NCBI GenBank assembly: GCA_964512225.1
Contig: CAZEKB010000020.1
Location: 13,333-77,332 of the forward strand
DNA from: CAZEKB01 sp964512225
GTDB taxonomy: Bacteria > Myxococcota_A > UBA796 > UBA9615
DNA length: 64,000 nt
Direction: 5' to 3'
Shown: in pieces, positions 8,442-16,691 of the stretch
Position numbering within the stretch: the stretch's first letter is position 1
How the letters are laid out: the number at the start of each line of letters is the position of its first letter
Position numbers and translations under genes: made by a program
The notes under the pieces: model-generated
Told to the model about the DNA's origin: nothing
The model's database searches: none
Seen by the model: the letters and a program-made list of their open reading frames with translations, nothing else

Positions 8442-8456
8442 GGCACGGGAAGTGCA
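8441..8456 (+). promoter_or_regulatory. sigma54-like -24/-12 element towards the porin gene
   Basis: AGGCACGGGAAGTGCA, two mismatches to the consensus with correct GG-N10-GC spacing, back to back with the element at 8426-8441. Predicted start near 8467, two bases before the ATG at 8469. Confidence 0.33.
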
Positions 8457-8468
8457 GGGCCGGTGCGC

Positions 8469-9710
8469 ATGAGGATCCACTCGACTCTTCTCTTCTCCGC
8501 GTCCCTTCTCACCTTCGCCGTCCCCGCTCTGGCCGATGAGAGCCCGCCGCCCACGCCCACCTTCACGCTCAGCGTCCAGGAGCGAGCTCGTCTCGACTGG
8601 ACGCCGGACTTCGACTGGGACGCCTCCACCGCGGGCGGATGGTCGATCGGGAACCGCGCGCGCGTGGGCGTGAAGGCCTCCCTGGGGCCGGTGTCCGCGT
8701 TCGTTCAGATCCAGGACGTGCGGCGGTGGGGCTCCGAGTTCAACGCGGCGAACCTGGGCGAAGGGACCCTGTTCGACTGGGCCGCGGACGGCCTCGACGT
8801 GCACCAGGCGTACGGCGCCGTCACCACGCCCTTCGGGCTCGATCTGCGGATCGGTCGACAGGAGATCGTGTGGCAGGGGCAGCGCCTCATCGGCGCCGTC
8901 GGGTGGACCCACCAGGCCCGCTCCTTCGACGCCGTGCGGCTGCGGTGGGACGGCACCCCGGCGGGGGCGGAGTTCTTCTACGCCCTGCTGCTGGACCGTC
9001 CGGTGAGCGCCGACGACGAGGCTCGGGCGCTCGAGGACACGCACCTCATCGCCGTGCGGGGCGGCCCGCGGGTGGCGAAGGCGCTCACCCTCGACGGGCT
9101 CGCCATCGTGCGGGTCGACAGCGCCGCGAGCGAGGTCATGGCCACGTTCGGGGCCCACGCCCGGGGCGAGGTGGGGCCGCTGCGCTACGAGGCCGAGGGC
9201 TACGGGCAGGCGGGGACGCGGGGCACGTCCTCCGTGCTCGCGTACCTCGCGGGCGTGCGCGCGGGCGCGGCCATCCCCGAGGCGGCCAACATGTACATCG
9301 GCGGCGGGTTCGACATCGTGTCGGGCGACCCCGACCCGACGGACTCCGAGATCCACAGCTTCGACACGCTGTACGCCACCAACCACAAGTTCTACGGCCA
9401 CGCCGACCGGTACCTCGCGCTGCCGAAGCACACGGCCGGTCAAGGCCTCGTGGACGCCATGTTCTCCTGGCGCGTGAAGCCCGCGAAGATGGTCGGGCTC
9501 TCCGTCGACGTGCACGCCTTCGCGGCTCCGGCCCCCGCCGACGCCGATCGCGCCTTCGCGGGCGTGGAGACGGACGTGGAGGTCAAGGTCACCCCCGTGA
9601 AGGGTCTGACGGTCTCCGCCGGCATCTGGATCTACGCCCCGGGCTCGCTGCACGGCGCGGACGTCCAGCCCGAAGCCGGCGGCTTCCTCATGACGGACTT
9701 CCGCCTCTAG
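8469..9710 (+). CDS. alginate-export-type outer-membrane porin
   Basis: A 413-residue outer-membrane protein starting MRIHSTLLFSASLL with a signal peptide ending near PALA-DES (residue 23). The body matches the alginate_exp/OprD-like barrel family: SIGNRARVGVKASLGPVSAF, a typical FVQIQDVRRWG strand, LRIGRQEIVWQGQRLIG and a C-terminal strand ending in aromatic/hydrophobic residues (GGFLMTDFRL). These barrels export or take up anionic sugars or small solutes; in several bacteria they sit with nitrogen-oxide or respiration genes. It is divergent from nnrS and may share its regulation. It converges with the FAD oxidase across a GC-rich hairpin. Confidence 0.85.
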   Translation: MRIHSTLLFSASLLTFAVPALADESPPPTPTFTLSVQERARLDWTPDFDWDASTAGGWSIGNRARVGVKASLGPVSAFVQIQDVRRWGSEFNAANLGEGTLFDWAADGLDVHQAYGAVTTPFGLDLRIGRQEIVWQGQRLIGAVGWTHQARSFDAVRLRWDGTPAGAEFFYALLLDRPVSADDEARALEDTHLIAVRGGPRVAKALTLDGLAIVRVDSAASEVMATFGAHARGEVGPLRYEAEGYGQAGTRGTSSVLAYLAGVRAGAAIPEAANMYIGGGFDIVSGDPDPTDSEIHSFDTLYATNHKFYGHADRYLALPKHTAGQGLVDAMFSWRVKPAKMVGLSVDVHAFAAPAPADADRAFAGVETDVEVKVTPVKGLTVSAGIWIYAPGSLHGADVQPEAGGFLMTDFRL

Positions 9711-9723
9711 GAGGCTGCCCGGC

Positions 9724-9770
9724 GACGCCCCCCTCGCTCCTGGCTGGTTCAGCGGCGTCGGGGGGGCGTC
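9724..9770. terminator. GC-rich hairpin between convergent genes
   Basis: GACGCCCCCC (9724-9733) is the exact reverse complement of GGGGGGCGTC (9761-9770), with a 27-base loop. It lies between two convergent genes and enters the last codons of the oxidase. No T-run; possibly bidirectional. Confidence 0.4.
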
Positions 9771-10911
9771 AGGGGGTCCCGAGCACGCGGCGGGCCGCCA
9801 TCGTCCCCGCGGAGATGCAGTTGGCGACCCCGGGCCCGAAGATCGCGGCGCCCGCCACGGCCAGCCCCGGGAGGCTGTCGAGGCGGGCCTCGATCCGGTC
9901 GAGGCGGCGGCCGTGGGCGGGGTCCAGGCGGGGGATCACGTGCGCGAACCGCGCGACGTGACGGCTGGCGGGGGCGGTGCGGACGTCGTACCGCTCCGCG
10001 ACCTCGCCCCACACCCTCAGGAACAGCTCCTCTTCGTCCATGCTCAGGACGGCCTCGTCGTCGTCGATCAGCGCCCTCACCAGCAGGTGCGGGTCGCCGC
10101 CGACGGTGGCGACCTCCGTGATCGAGATCGAAGAGACGAGGTCGCCCTGCGCGCTGACGATCTCGGGGCACTCAGGCGCGACGCCGAAGTCCGACGTACG
10201 CCAGATCAGGTGCACGCTCGCGGCGGACGTGGTGGGGATGGCCGCCAGCTCCGCGGCGAGCTCGGCGTCCAGGGGGGCCGAGAGGTAGGTCGCCGCGGGC
10301 GTGGGCACCGCGAGCACCACCGCGTCGAAGGTCCAGGTGACGTCGTCGGCCGCGGTCAGGACCCACTCGTCGCCCTTGCGGCCGATGGACTGGATCGACG
10401 TGTCCAGCAGCACCGTCGTGTCCTGGATCTCGGCGGCCAGCCCCTCGACGACGGCGACCATGCCCCCCCGGGGGGTCGCGAGCAGCGGTCCGCCCCCTTC
10501 ACCCGGGTAGAGGAACGGCGAGTCGACCTCGGCGGGCGCGAGCCCGATGCCCAGCCGCCGGCAGAGCGCGACCGCTGCGGGCGTCGGCGACAGCACCGCC
10601 GCGGCCTCCTCCACCACGAACCCCTCTCCGGGGTACGACTGGATGACGCCGCCCAGGCGGTGGGACGCTTCGAACAGCGTCACGCTCACCCGCGCCTCCT
10701 GGAGCCGCACCGCCGCCGCCAGGCCGCTCAGGCCGCCGCCCACCACGGCGACCCGTCGGCGGCGCGCGCTGGACTCGAACTCGGCGTCGGTCGGTGTGCT
10801 CGTTCCCACAGGAGCGGCCGATCTTCGTGTGCCCTGCAACACCACCGACGGCCCCGAGGCGGCGAAGCGCGGCCCCGACAGTCGGGGGATGGGATGCAGG
10901 CTCGGGATCAT
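9769..10911 (-). CDS. FAD-dependent oxidase related to protoporphyrinogen oxidase
   Basis: A 380-residue protein. After a 45-residue Ser/Pro-rich N-terminal extension comes the dinucleotide-binding motif VAVVGGGLSGLAAAVRLQ and FEASHRLGGVIQSY, the signature of HemY-type protoporphyrinogen oxidases and flavin amine oxidases. The C-terminus has the FAD-contacting LPGLAVAGAAIFGPGVANC. It is about 80 residues shorter than usual HemY, so the exact substrate is uncertain. The start is ATG 10911 with AGGAG eight bases upstream; the longer frame to 11193 overlaps the divergent stress-protein gene and is rejected. No other haem gene is adjacent. Confidence 0.82.
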   Translation of the reverse strand: MIPSLHPIPRLSGPRFAASGPSVVLQGTRRSAAPVGTSTPTDAEFESSARRRRVAVVGGGLSGLAAAVRLQEARVSVTLFEASHRLGGVIQSYPGEGFVVEEAAAVLSPTPAAVALCRRLGIGLAPAEVDSPFLYPGEGGGPLLATPRGGMVAVVEGLAAEIQDTTVLLDTSIQSIGRKGDEWVLTAADDVTWTFDAVVLAVPTPAATYLSAPLDAELAAELAAIPTTSAASVHLIWRTSDFGVAPECPEIVSAQGDLVSSISITEVATVGGDPHLLVRALIDDDEAVLSMDEEELFLRVWGEVAERYDVRTAPASRHVARFAHVIPRLDPAHGRRLDRIEARLDSLPGLAVAGAAIFGPGVANCISAGTMAARRVLGTP

Positions 10912-10964
10912 GGTCGGCTCCTGGCGAGTGTAGCTGGAGCGACTGCAATCGTCGGGCCGGCGCC

Positions 10965-11008
10965 GCCCCCCGAGGACGCCCCGCCGCCCCCCCGAAGACG
11001 CCCCGCCG
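10965..11008. repeat. imperfect 22-base direct repeat
   Basis: Two tandem C-rich units, each reading GCCCCCCGARGACGCCCCG followed by CCG, at 10965-10986 and 10986-11008 in the divergent intergenic region between the oxidase and stress-protein genes. No function apparent. Confidence 0.5.
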
Positions 11009-11022
11009 GCACGGTCGTTGCT

Positions 11023-11046
11023 CCTCCAATGGCCGCTGATTGGAGG
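11023..11046 (+). promoter_or_regulatory. hairpin enclosing the Shine-Dalgarno of the stress-protein gene
   Basis: CCTCCAAT (11023-11030) pairs perfectly with ATTGGAGG (11039-11046) over an 8-base loop. The right arm contains the whole GGAGG ribosome site of the GTG at 11051. In RNA it would hide the site, so translation control such as thermal or helicase-dependent opening is plausible. Confidence 0.5.
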
Positions 11047-11050
11047 CACC

Positions 11051-11539
11051 GTGACTCGGTTCAAGAACATCCTCATCCCCGTGGACTTTTCGGCCTGCTC
11101 GGAGCAGGCGCTGGGCGTAGCTCTGTCGATGGCGGGCAAGGACTCGACCCTCCACCTCCTGCACGTCGCCGACCTGAAGACGACCGGCAGCACCTACGAG
11201 AGCAACGACGCGACCCGGGCCGAGATGGCCGCCATCGAGCAGGACGAGGGGGCGCTCGCCGAGGAGCTGCGCTCGGTCGCGAAGCGGCTCCGCGAGCAGG
11301 GCGAGCTGGGGGAGCCCGAGGGGCAGCGCGTCAACCTGCGCGTGGCCAACGGCGAGCCCGCGGCGAACATCCTCGGCTCGGCCGACGAGCTCGGCGTGGA
11401 CCTGATCGTCATGGGCTCGCACGGACGCAAGGGCTTCAAGGACCTGCTCCTCGGCTCGACGACCGAGCAGGTCGTGCGTCGGGCGAACTGCTCGGTCATG
11501 GCCGTGAAGCCGGAAGGGTATCCGTACCTGCGCGACTGA
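11051..11539 (+). CDS. single-domain universal stress protein UspA
   Basis: A 162-residue protein, start GTG 11051 with GGAGG four bases upstream (VTRFKNILIPVDFSACSEQA). One UspA domain spans the protein; the ATP-loop reads MGSHGRKGFKDLLLGSTTEQ (G-x2-G-x9-G-S), followed by a terminal strand CSVMAVKPEG. It is about the normal length for the family and less similar to either half of the tandem Usp at 1068 than those are to the family core. A hairpin covering its ribosome site suggests post-transcriptional control. It is 68 bases upstream of the acyl-CoA ligase gene, same strand. Confidence 0.93.
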   Translation: MTRFKNILIPVDFSACSEQALGVALSMAGKDSTLHLLHVADLKTTGSTYESNDATRAEMAAIEQDEGALAEELRSVAKRLREQGELGEPEGQRVNLRVANGEPAANILGSADELGVDLIVMGSHGRKGFKDLLLGSTTEQVVRRANCSVMAVKPEGYPYLRD

Positions 11540-11607
11540 GGTCGTCGCGTCAAGACGTCGACGAGCACGTCGTCTCCGCGTAGGGTCCGCCCGTTTTGGA
11601 GGGCACC

Positions 11608-13281
11608 ATGTCGGAGCTGACGCTTCATCGCGCGTATCACTGGGAGTCCACCCGCCCCGGCGACGTCTGGCTCACGCAGCCGATGGGCGGCGGGGTGGTG
11701 GTGGAGCTGACCTGGGCGCAGTCCCTGGACCAGGCCCGTCGCATGGCGGCGCACCTGCAGTCCCTGGATCTCCCGGCGGGCAGCAACATCGCCCTGTTCA
11801 GCAAGAACTCGGCGTGGTGGCTGCTGTGCGACCTCGCGATCTGGATGGCGGGGCACGTGAGCGTGCCCCTCTACCCGACGCTCGCGCCCGAGACGATCCG
11901 GCAGATCCTCGAGCACTCGGGCAGCCGGCTGATCTTCGTGGGCAAGCTCGACGGCTTCGAGGCCATGAGGCCCGGGATCCCCGAGGACCTGCCCGCGATC
12001 GCGCTCCCGCTGTCGCCCCCCACCGACTACGAGTCCTGGGACGCGATCATCCAGCGCACCGAGCCGCTCGGGGGCGCCCCCCGGCGCGAAGCGGAGCAGC
12101 TCGCCACGATCGTCTACACGTCGGGGTCGACCGGGGCGCCGAAGGGCGTCATGCAGTCCTTCGGGTCCATGTCGAAGATCGTCAGCGAGGTCGTGCACCT
12201 CGTCCCCGTCGGCACCGACGACCGCATGCTGTCGTACCTCCCGCTGGCGCACGTCGTGGAGCGGGCCCTCATCGAGCAGATGACGCTGTACTACGGCTTC
12301 CAGGTCTTCTTCGCCGAGTCGCTCGAGACGTTCGTGAGCGACCTCAACCGCGCGCGGCCGACGATCTTCGTATCGGTCCCCCGGCTGTGGCTCAAGTTCC
12401 AGCTCGGGATCTTCAAGAAGCTCCCGAAGAAGAAGCTCGATCTGCTCCTCAAGATCCCGATCGTGCGCGGCATCATCCGCCGCAAGGTCCTCTCCGGCCT
12501 CGGCCTCGACGCGTGCCGATTCGCGCTGTCCGGCTCGGCCCCGATCCCGGCCGAGCTCATCGCCTGGTACCGGGCGCTGGGCCTCGAGCTGCTCGAGGCC
12601 TACGGCATGTCCGAGAACTTCGCGTGGTCCCACGGCAACAAGCCCGGCGACGTGAAGGTCGGCTCGGTGGGCACCGTGCAGCCCGGCGTCGAGTGCCGGC
12701 TCAGCGACGAGGGCGAGATCCTCGTGAAGAGCCCCGGCACGATGATGGGCTACTACAAGGAGCCCGAGCTCACCGCCGCCGTGTTCACCGAGGACGGCTT
12801 CCTCCGGACCGGCGACCGGGGTGTGATCGAGCCGAGCGGCCACCTGCGGATCACGGGCCGGGTCAAGGAGCTCTTCAAGACGAGCAAGGGCAAGTACGTC
12901 GCTCCCGCGCCCATCGAGAACAGGCTGCTGGTCCACGACCTGATCGAGATGGCCTGCGTATCGGGCTCCGGGCAGCCGCAGCCGTTCGCGATGGTCGTCC
13001 TGTCCGAAGAGGGCCGGGCCGCCGCCGCGGACCACGCGAACCGAGCGGACCTCGAGGCCGCGCTCGACGCCCACCGCGCGGCCATCAACGCCGACCTGGA
13101 CAAGCACGAGAACCTCCAGCTGATCGTCGTGGTCGCCGAAGAGTGGACGATCGACAACGGCAAGCTGACGCCCACGATGAAGCTCAAGCGGGGCGCCATC
13201 GAGGACGAGCTCGGGCCGCAGTACGAGGGCTGGTACGGCGCCGGCGCTTCGATCCTCTGGCACGACCGACTCGTGCGCTGA
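11608..13281 (+). CDS. AMP-dependent long-chain acyl-CoA synthetase
   Basis: A 557-residue adenylate-forming enzyme; start ATG 11608 with a GGAGG site. Core motifs: IVYTSGSTGAPKGVM (ATP P-loop, near 170), LPLAHVVERAL, ALSGSAPIPAEL, LEAYGMSE (A5) and TGDRGVIEPSGHLRITGR (A7/A8), then K-x-S-K-G-K-Y-V-A-P as in FACS-type AMP ligases. It activates a carboxylic acid, probably a medium/long fatty acid, to its CoA thioester via an acyl adenylate. Sequence style (FALSGSAPIP, ELFKTSKGKYVAPAPIE) fits the FadD15/long-chain subgroup. No signal peptide. It converges with the DUF2334 gene 6 bases away. Confidence 0.94.
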   Translation: MSELTLHRAYHWESTRPGDVWLTQPMGGGVVVELTWAQSLDQARRMAAHLQSLDLPAGSNIALFSKNSAWWLLCDLAIWMAGHVSVPLYPTLAPETIRQILEHSGSRLIFVGKLDGFEAMRPGIPEDLPAIALPLSPPTDYESWDAIIQRTEPLGGAPRREAEQLATIVYTSGSTGAPKGVMQSFGSMSKIVSEVVHLVPVGTDDRMLSYLPLAHVVERALIEQMTLYYGFQVFFAESLETFVSDLNRARPTIFVSVPRLWLKFQLGIFKKLPKKKLDLLLKIPIVRGIIRRKVLSGLGLDACRFALSGSAPIPAELIAWYRALGLELLEAYGMSENFAWSHGNKPGDVKVGSVGTVQPGVECRLSDEGEILVKSPGTMMGYYKEPELTAAVFTEDGFLRTGDRGVIEPSGHLRITGRVKELFKTSKGKYVAPAPIENRLLVHDLIEMACVSGSGQPQPFAMVVLSEEGRAAAADHANRADLEAALDAHRAAINADLDKHENLQLIVVVAEEWTIDNGKLTPTMKLKRGAIEDELGPQYEGWYGAGASILWHDRLVR

Positions 13282-13287
13282 GGGCGC

Positions 13288-15075
13288 TCAGTCGAGCGGG
13301 ACCGCGGGTCGGAGCCCGCACGCCTGGACGAACTCGTAGCCCAGGTCTTCGATCCCCTCCACGAGGCGGCGGAGGTTGTCCGGCCCCCCGGCGTCCACGT
13401 AGTCGGGTCGCTCGACGATGAACGGGTGATAGAAGAGGCTCGCGTGGGCGCAGCGGTTGATGCGCTGGATGTCCGCCGAGTGGATCATCTGCGAGACCGT
13501 GCGGATGAAGTCGGCCTCCTCGGGGGGCAGGAGCTCGGCGGGCGTGACGTTGCCGATGGTCTCCGGGATCACGCGCTGCCCGTACACGTCGCGCTCGATG
13601 GGGTAGGGGTACGGCTGCGACTGGATGCGATCGCTGCGCCGCAGGAACTCGCCGCCGGACAGGTCGACGCCCTCGAGGGTGCCCGCGAGCATGTCGTTCA
13701 TGTCGTAGACGTCGCCGTCGAGCTCGACCTGCCAGTCGCGGTAGTCGCCCTGGTGATAGACGCTCCGGTAGCGACTCGTGATGGCGATGTAGTCGACCAT
13801 CGACGCCTTGTAGTGCGGCACCTCGAAGCACCACGGGTTCCAGCCCAGCTCGTTCATGATCGCGGTCGCCGCGTCCACGCGGCCGACGGCCCAGTCCCAG
13901 TCGTCGCCGGGCACGGGGCGGTCGTTGACGGCGTCCCAGAACTCGAAGTCCGTGCCGGTGACTCCGTTGAAGGGGTTGGCGGTCCGGCCGAGCTGGTGCG
14001 TGTACCCGTGCAGCACCATCTCGGCCCCGTTGTCGTACGCCGCCTGGACCTGCTCGCGCCACGCGTCGGCGCGCTCGTCGCCCGCCTCGTAGTGCCACTC
14101 GGACCCGGCGCCGTCGGGGTTGTAGACGCCCAGCGGGTCGGCCCAGACCGGCACCATCGCCAGGTTCCACGGGCGGCCCGCCTCCTCGATCACGCCGCGG
14201 ACGGTCTCGAGGGCGAGCGGGGGGACGAAGGGGTGCACGTCCTCGAGCCGGAACATCGCCTTGAGACTCGGGGCGTGGTCGATGCCGAGGAAGTCGTGCA
14301 TCAGGTCCGCGAACACCCAGTAGCGGTCGTCGTAGTCGAGGAACGTGAACGGGTTGTCGGCGACGTGCCAGAGGTGCCCGGACCGGAGCGCGTAGGGGGC
14401 GGCCTCGCCCGTCCCGTTGTGGACGATGTCGGCGACGACGTCCACGCGAGCCTCGTCGAGCACCTCGACCAGGCTGAGGGCCGGGTCGTGCTCGGCGTAG
14501 TCCGACTCGGGGTGGTACTTGAAGTACTTGTGCAGCTCGTGGTCCTTGTATCGGACCGTGCGGAAGAAGGTCGTGTCGGCGCCCTCGCCCGAGGACTCGG
14601 CGTTGGCCACGAAGCGCACGCCGAACCGGTCCTCGAAGTCCTGGGCGTCGTCCCAGGCGACCTGCCACAGGTTCCCGCCGACCCACACGATGGTCGTCTG
14701 CTCCTCGGACGCGAAGTCCTGCTCGAACGCCGCGGGCAGGGGCTCGCCGTAGACCGTGCCCAGGTAGAAGACGACGTCGTGGGCCGCGATGTCGCCGCGC
14801 TGGTACTCGATGACGGGGGCGACCTGGGCGCGGACCTCCCGGAAGTGGCCCGTGAGGTTGGCGATCGCGGCCGCGTACAGCACGCCGAGGTCCCCGAAGG
14901 CGCTGGTCGAGTCGTGGAGGATCAGCACGTCGACGGGGTCGCCCGGAGGGGGCAGGGGGTCGGCGTCGGCGCGGCAGGCGGGCTGCAGGTCCGGAGGTTC
15001 GTCGGGCTCCGTGGGGCACGCGGCCGCGAGGGACGCACAGAGCACGATCGAGAGGTGCCGACGGCGGGCGATCAC
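13288..15075 (-). CDS. DUF2334-type (polysaccharide-deacetylase-fold) lipoprotein
   Basis: A 595-residue protein starting at GTG 15075 with lipoprotein signal HLSIVLCASLAAAC (+2 Pro). The C-terminal half resembles DUF2334, a distant relative of polysaccharide deacetylases: MFRLEDVHPFVPP supplies the acidic start motif, EMVLHGYTHQ the metal-binding His pair, and LFYHPFIVER a late His motif. The first half contains a flavodoxin-like segment (VDVLILHDSTSAFGDLG; TIVWVGGNLWQ). A role in trimming extracellular polysaccharide is inferred from the fold only. The -10-like TACGCT at 15083-15088 lies 7 bases before the start. Divergent from the CotH gene. Confidence 0.75.
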   Translation of the reverse strand: MIARRRHLSIVLCASLAAACPTEPDEPPDLQPACRADADPLPPPGDPVDVLILHDSTSAFGDLGVLYAAAIANLTGHFREVRAQVAPVIEYQRGDIAAHDVVFYLGTVYGEPLPAAFEQDFASEEQTTIVWVGGNLWQVAWDDAQDFEDRFGVRFVANAESSGEGADTTFFRTVRYKDHELHKYFKYHPESDYAEHDPALSLVEVLDEARVDVVADIVHNGTGEAAPYALRSGHLWHVADNPFTFLDYDDRYWVFADLMHDFLGIDHAPSLKAMFRLEDVHPFVPPLALETVRGVIEEAGRPWNLAMVPVWADPLGVYNPDGAGSEWHYEAGDERADAWREQVQAAYDNGAEMVLHGYTHQLGRTANPFNGVTGTDFEFWDAVNDRPVPGDDWDWAVGRVDAATAIMNELGWNPWCFEVPHYKASMVDYIAITSRYRSVYHQGDYRDWQVELDGDVYDMNDMLAGTLEGVDLSGGEFLRRSDRIQSQPYPYPIERDVYGQRVIPETIGNVTPAELLPPEEADFIRTVSQMIHSADIQRINRCAHASLFYHPFIVERPDYVDAGGPDNLRRLVEGIEDLGYEFVQACGLRPAVPLD

Positions 15076-15082
15076 GACCCGC

Positions 15083-15088
15083 AGCGTA
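15083..15088 (-). promoter_or_regulatory. candidate extended -10 of leaderless promoter
   Basis: Minus strand TGCTACGCT, hexamer TACGCT, 7 bases before the GTG at 15075. A similar TGCTACCCT (15101-15109) faces the other way towards the CotH gene. Confidence 0.4.
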
Positions 15089-15119
15089 GCATCGCCGCGC
15101 TGCTACCCTGGTGTCCGGT

Positions 15120-16691
15120 ATGGCCCGCCCGCCTTCGCTTCGTGCCCCGATCGCCCTCCTCGCCGCGGCCCTGGCCGGGGCCGCGATCGGCGCGTGCGAC
15201 CCGGCCCCCTCGGACGACGACGCCCCCGACCGCGACGTGTACGAGCTGCCCGATACGACGTCGGGGTGGTGGGACGAAGGTCCGGTGGTCGCGGAGGAGC
15301 CCACGGACTTCCTCGGCGAGGGCGGCGACTGCACCCACGGCGTCTACGAGTGCGCGTGGGACCTGGGCTGCGTCGAGGACGAGTGCGCGCCGTGCGAAGC
15401 GTCCGCGGACTGCCGCGCGATGCAGGCGTGCGTGGACGGGGTGTGCGGGGCGTGCACGACGAACGACCAGTGCGGCTCGCACGAGACGTGCGTCGAGAGC
15501 CATTGCCTGCCCACCACCCTGCCCCGCTGGGAGCTCGAGATCGCCGAAGAGCACCTGGCGGAGATGGACGTGGACCCGTGGGCGGACGTGTGGGCCCCCG
15601 CGCGGCTCACCGTCGACGGCACGGTCTACGAGACGGACGTGCGGGCCCGGTACCTCGGCAGCTCCACGCGGTCGCTGCCCAAGAAGTCCTTCCGCATCGA
15701 CTTCCCCGAGGACGCCGATCACCCCGGCTTTCAGCGGAAGATCAAGCTCCGCGCCGAGTACAACGACCCGTCCACCATCCGCAACTTCTTCGCCTACGAG
15801 ACGTTCCGGCGGCTCACCCGCATCCCCACGCCGCGCGCGCGCTACGTCGACTTCTTCCTGAACGGCGTGGACAAGGGGGTGATGCTGGAGGTCGAGCGCA
15901 TCGGCGGGAAGTTCCTCGAGCGCAACGGGCGCGACCGCGAGCAGCCCACCTACGAGCTCGCTCGCACGCACGACTACGGCGCCTTCGTGCCCCTGGACAC
16001 CGAAGCGGACTACCTGGAGACGTACTCCAAGACCACGCGCGACGACCTCCCCTGGACGGACCTGTACACCCTGATCGAGGAGACGATGTGGGGGGACTGG
16101 CTCGAGTCGTCGGCGGGCGGACCCACCGTCACGACGCGCACCGGCGCCGCGGTCGACCTCGAGTCCTACGCCCGGCTGCTCGCGGTCATGGCGCTCATCC
16201 AGAGCCAGGAGCACGTGACCCAGAACATCTACTTCTCGCTGCAGGACCAGGGCCGCGGCCCGCGCTGGGAGTTCTACCCCTGGGACCTGGACCTGACCCT
16301 CGGCTGCAAGTGGAACGTGACGGACGGGAACGCGCTGTGCGGCGACCTCACGACCGAGGGCTGGTGGCTCGAGGGCGTGGTCTACGCGGGGCTCCCGGTG
16401 GGGTCGCCGAACACCTGCTGGTGCAACATGGCGATCAACCTGACGCTGTTCGATCCCATGCACGGCGCGGCGTTCCAGCGGCACTCCTGCGAGATGCTGG
16501 CGGGGGACTGGTGGACGAACCGCGGGCCCGCGCTCATCACGGCGCTGGCCACGCACCTGGCGCCGTACGTCGCCGACGATCCGTCCGACCGAAACGAAGA
16601 CCTCGCCGCCTTCATCGCGGCCACCGAGTCCGTGCGCGACTTCCTGGAGCTGCGCGCCGCCTACCTGTCCATCGAGCTGGGGTGCCTGTGA
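15120..16691 (+). CDS. CotH-family protein kinase-like lipoprotein
   Basis: A 523-residue protein with lipobox AIGAC (start ATG 15120; a GTG at 15111 is also possible). Residues about 60-140 form a cysteine-rich, EGF/follistatin-like segment (CTHGVYECAWDLGC, CEASADCRAMQACVDGVCG). The rest is a CotH domain: FRARYLGSSTRSLPKKSFRI-type segment, KIKLRAEYNDPSTIRN, GVMLEVERIGGKFLERN and WEFYPWDLDLTLG, whose DLD supplies the metal-binding acids. CotH proteins phosphorylate secreted proteins in spore formers; in Myxococcota many surface lipoproteins carry the domain with unknown targets. Its stop overlaps the start of the M20 peptidase by 4 bases. Confidence 0.88.
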   Translation: MARPPSLRAPIALLAAALAGAAIGACDPAPSDDDAPDRDVYELPDTTSGWWDEGPVVAEEPTDFLGEGGDCTHGVYECAWDLGCVEDECAPCEASADCRAMQACVDGVCGACTTNDQCGSHETCVESHCLPTTLPRWELEIAEEHLAEMDVDPWADVWAPARLTVDGTVYETDVRARYLGSSTRSLPKKSFRIDFPEDADHPGFQRKIKLRAEYNDPSTIRNFFAYETFRRLTRIPTPRARYVDFFLNGVDKGVMLEVERIGGKFLERNGRDREQPTYELARTHDYGAFVPLDTEADYLETYSKTTRDDLPWTDLYTLIEETMWGDWLESSAGGPTVTTRTGAAVDLESYARLLAVMALIQSQEHVTQNIYFSLQDQGRGPRWEFYPWDLDLTLGCKWNVTDGNALCGDLTTEGWWLEGVVYAGLPVGSPNTCWCNMAINLTLFDPMHGAAFQRHSCEMLAGDWWTNRGPALITALATHLAPYVADDPSDRNEDLAAFIAATESVRDFLELRAAYLSIELGCL

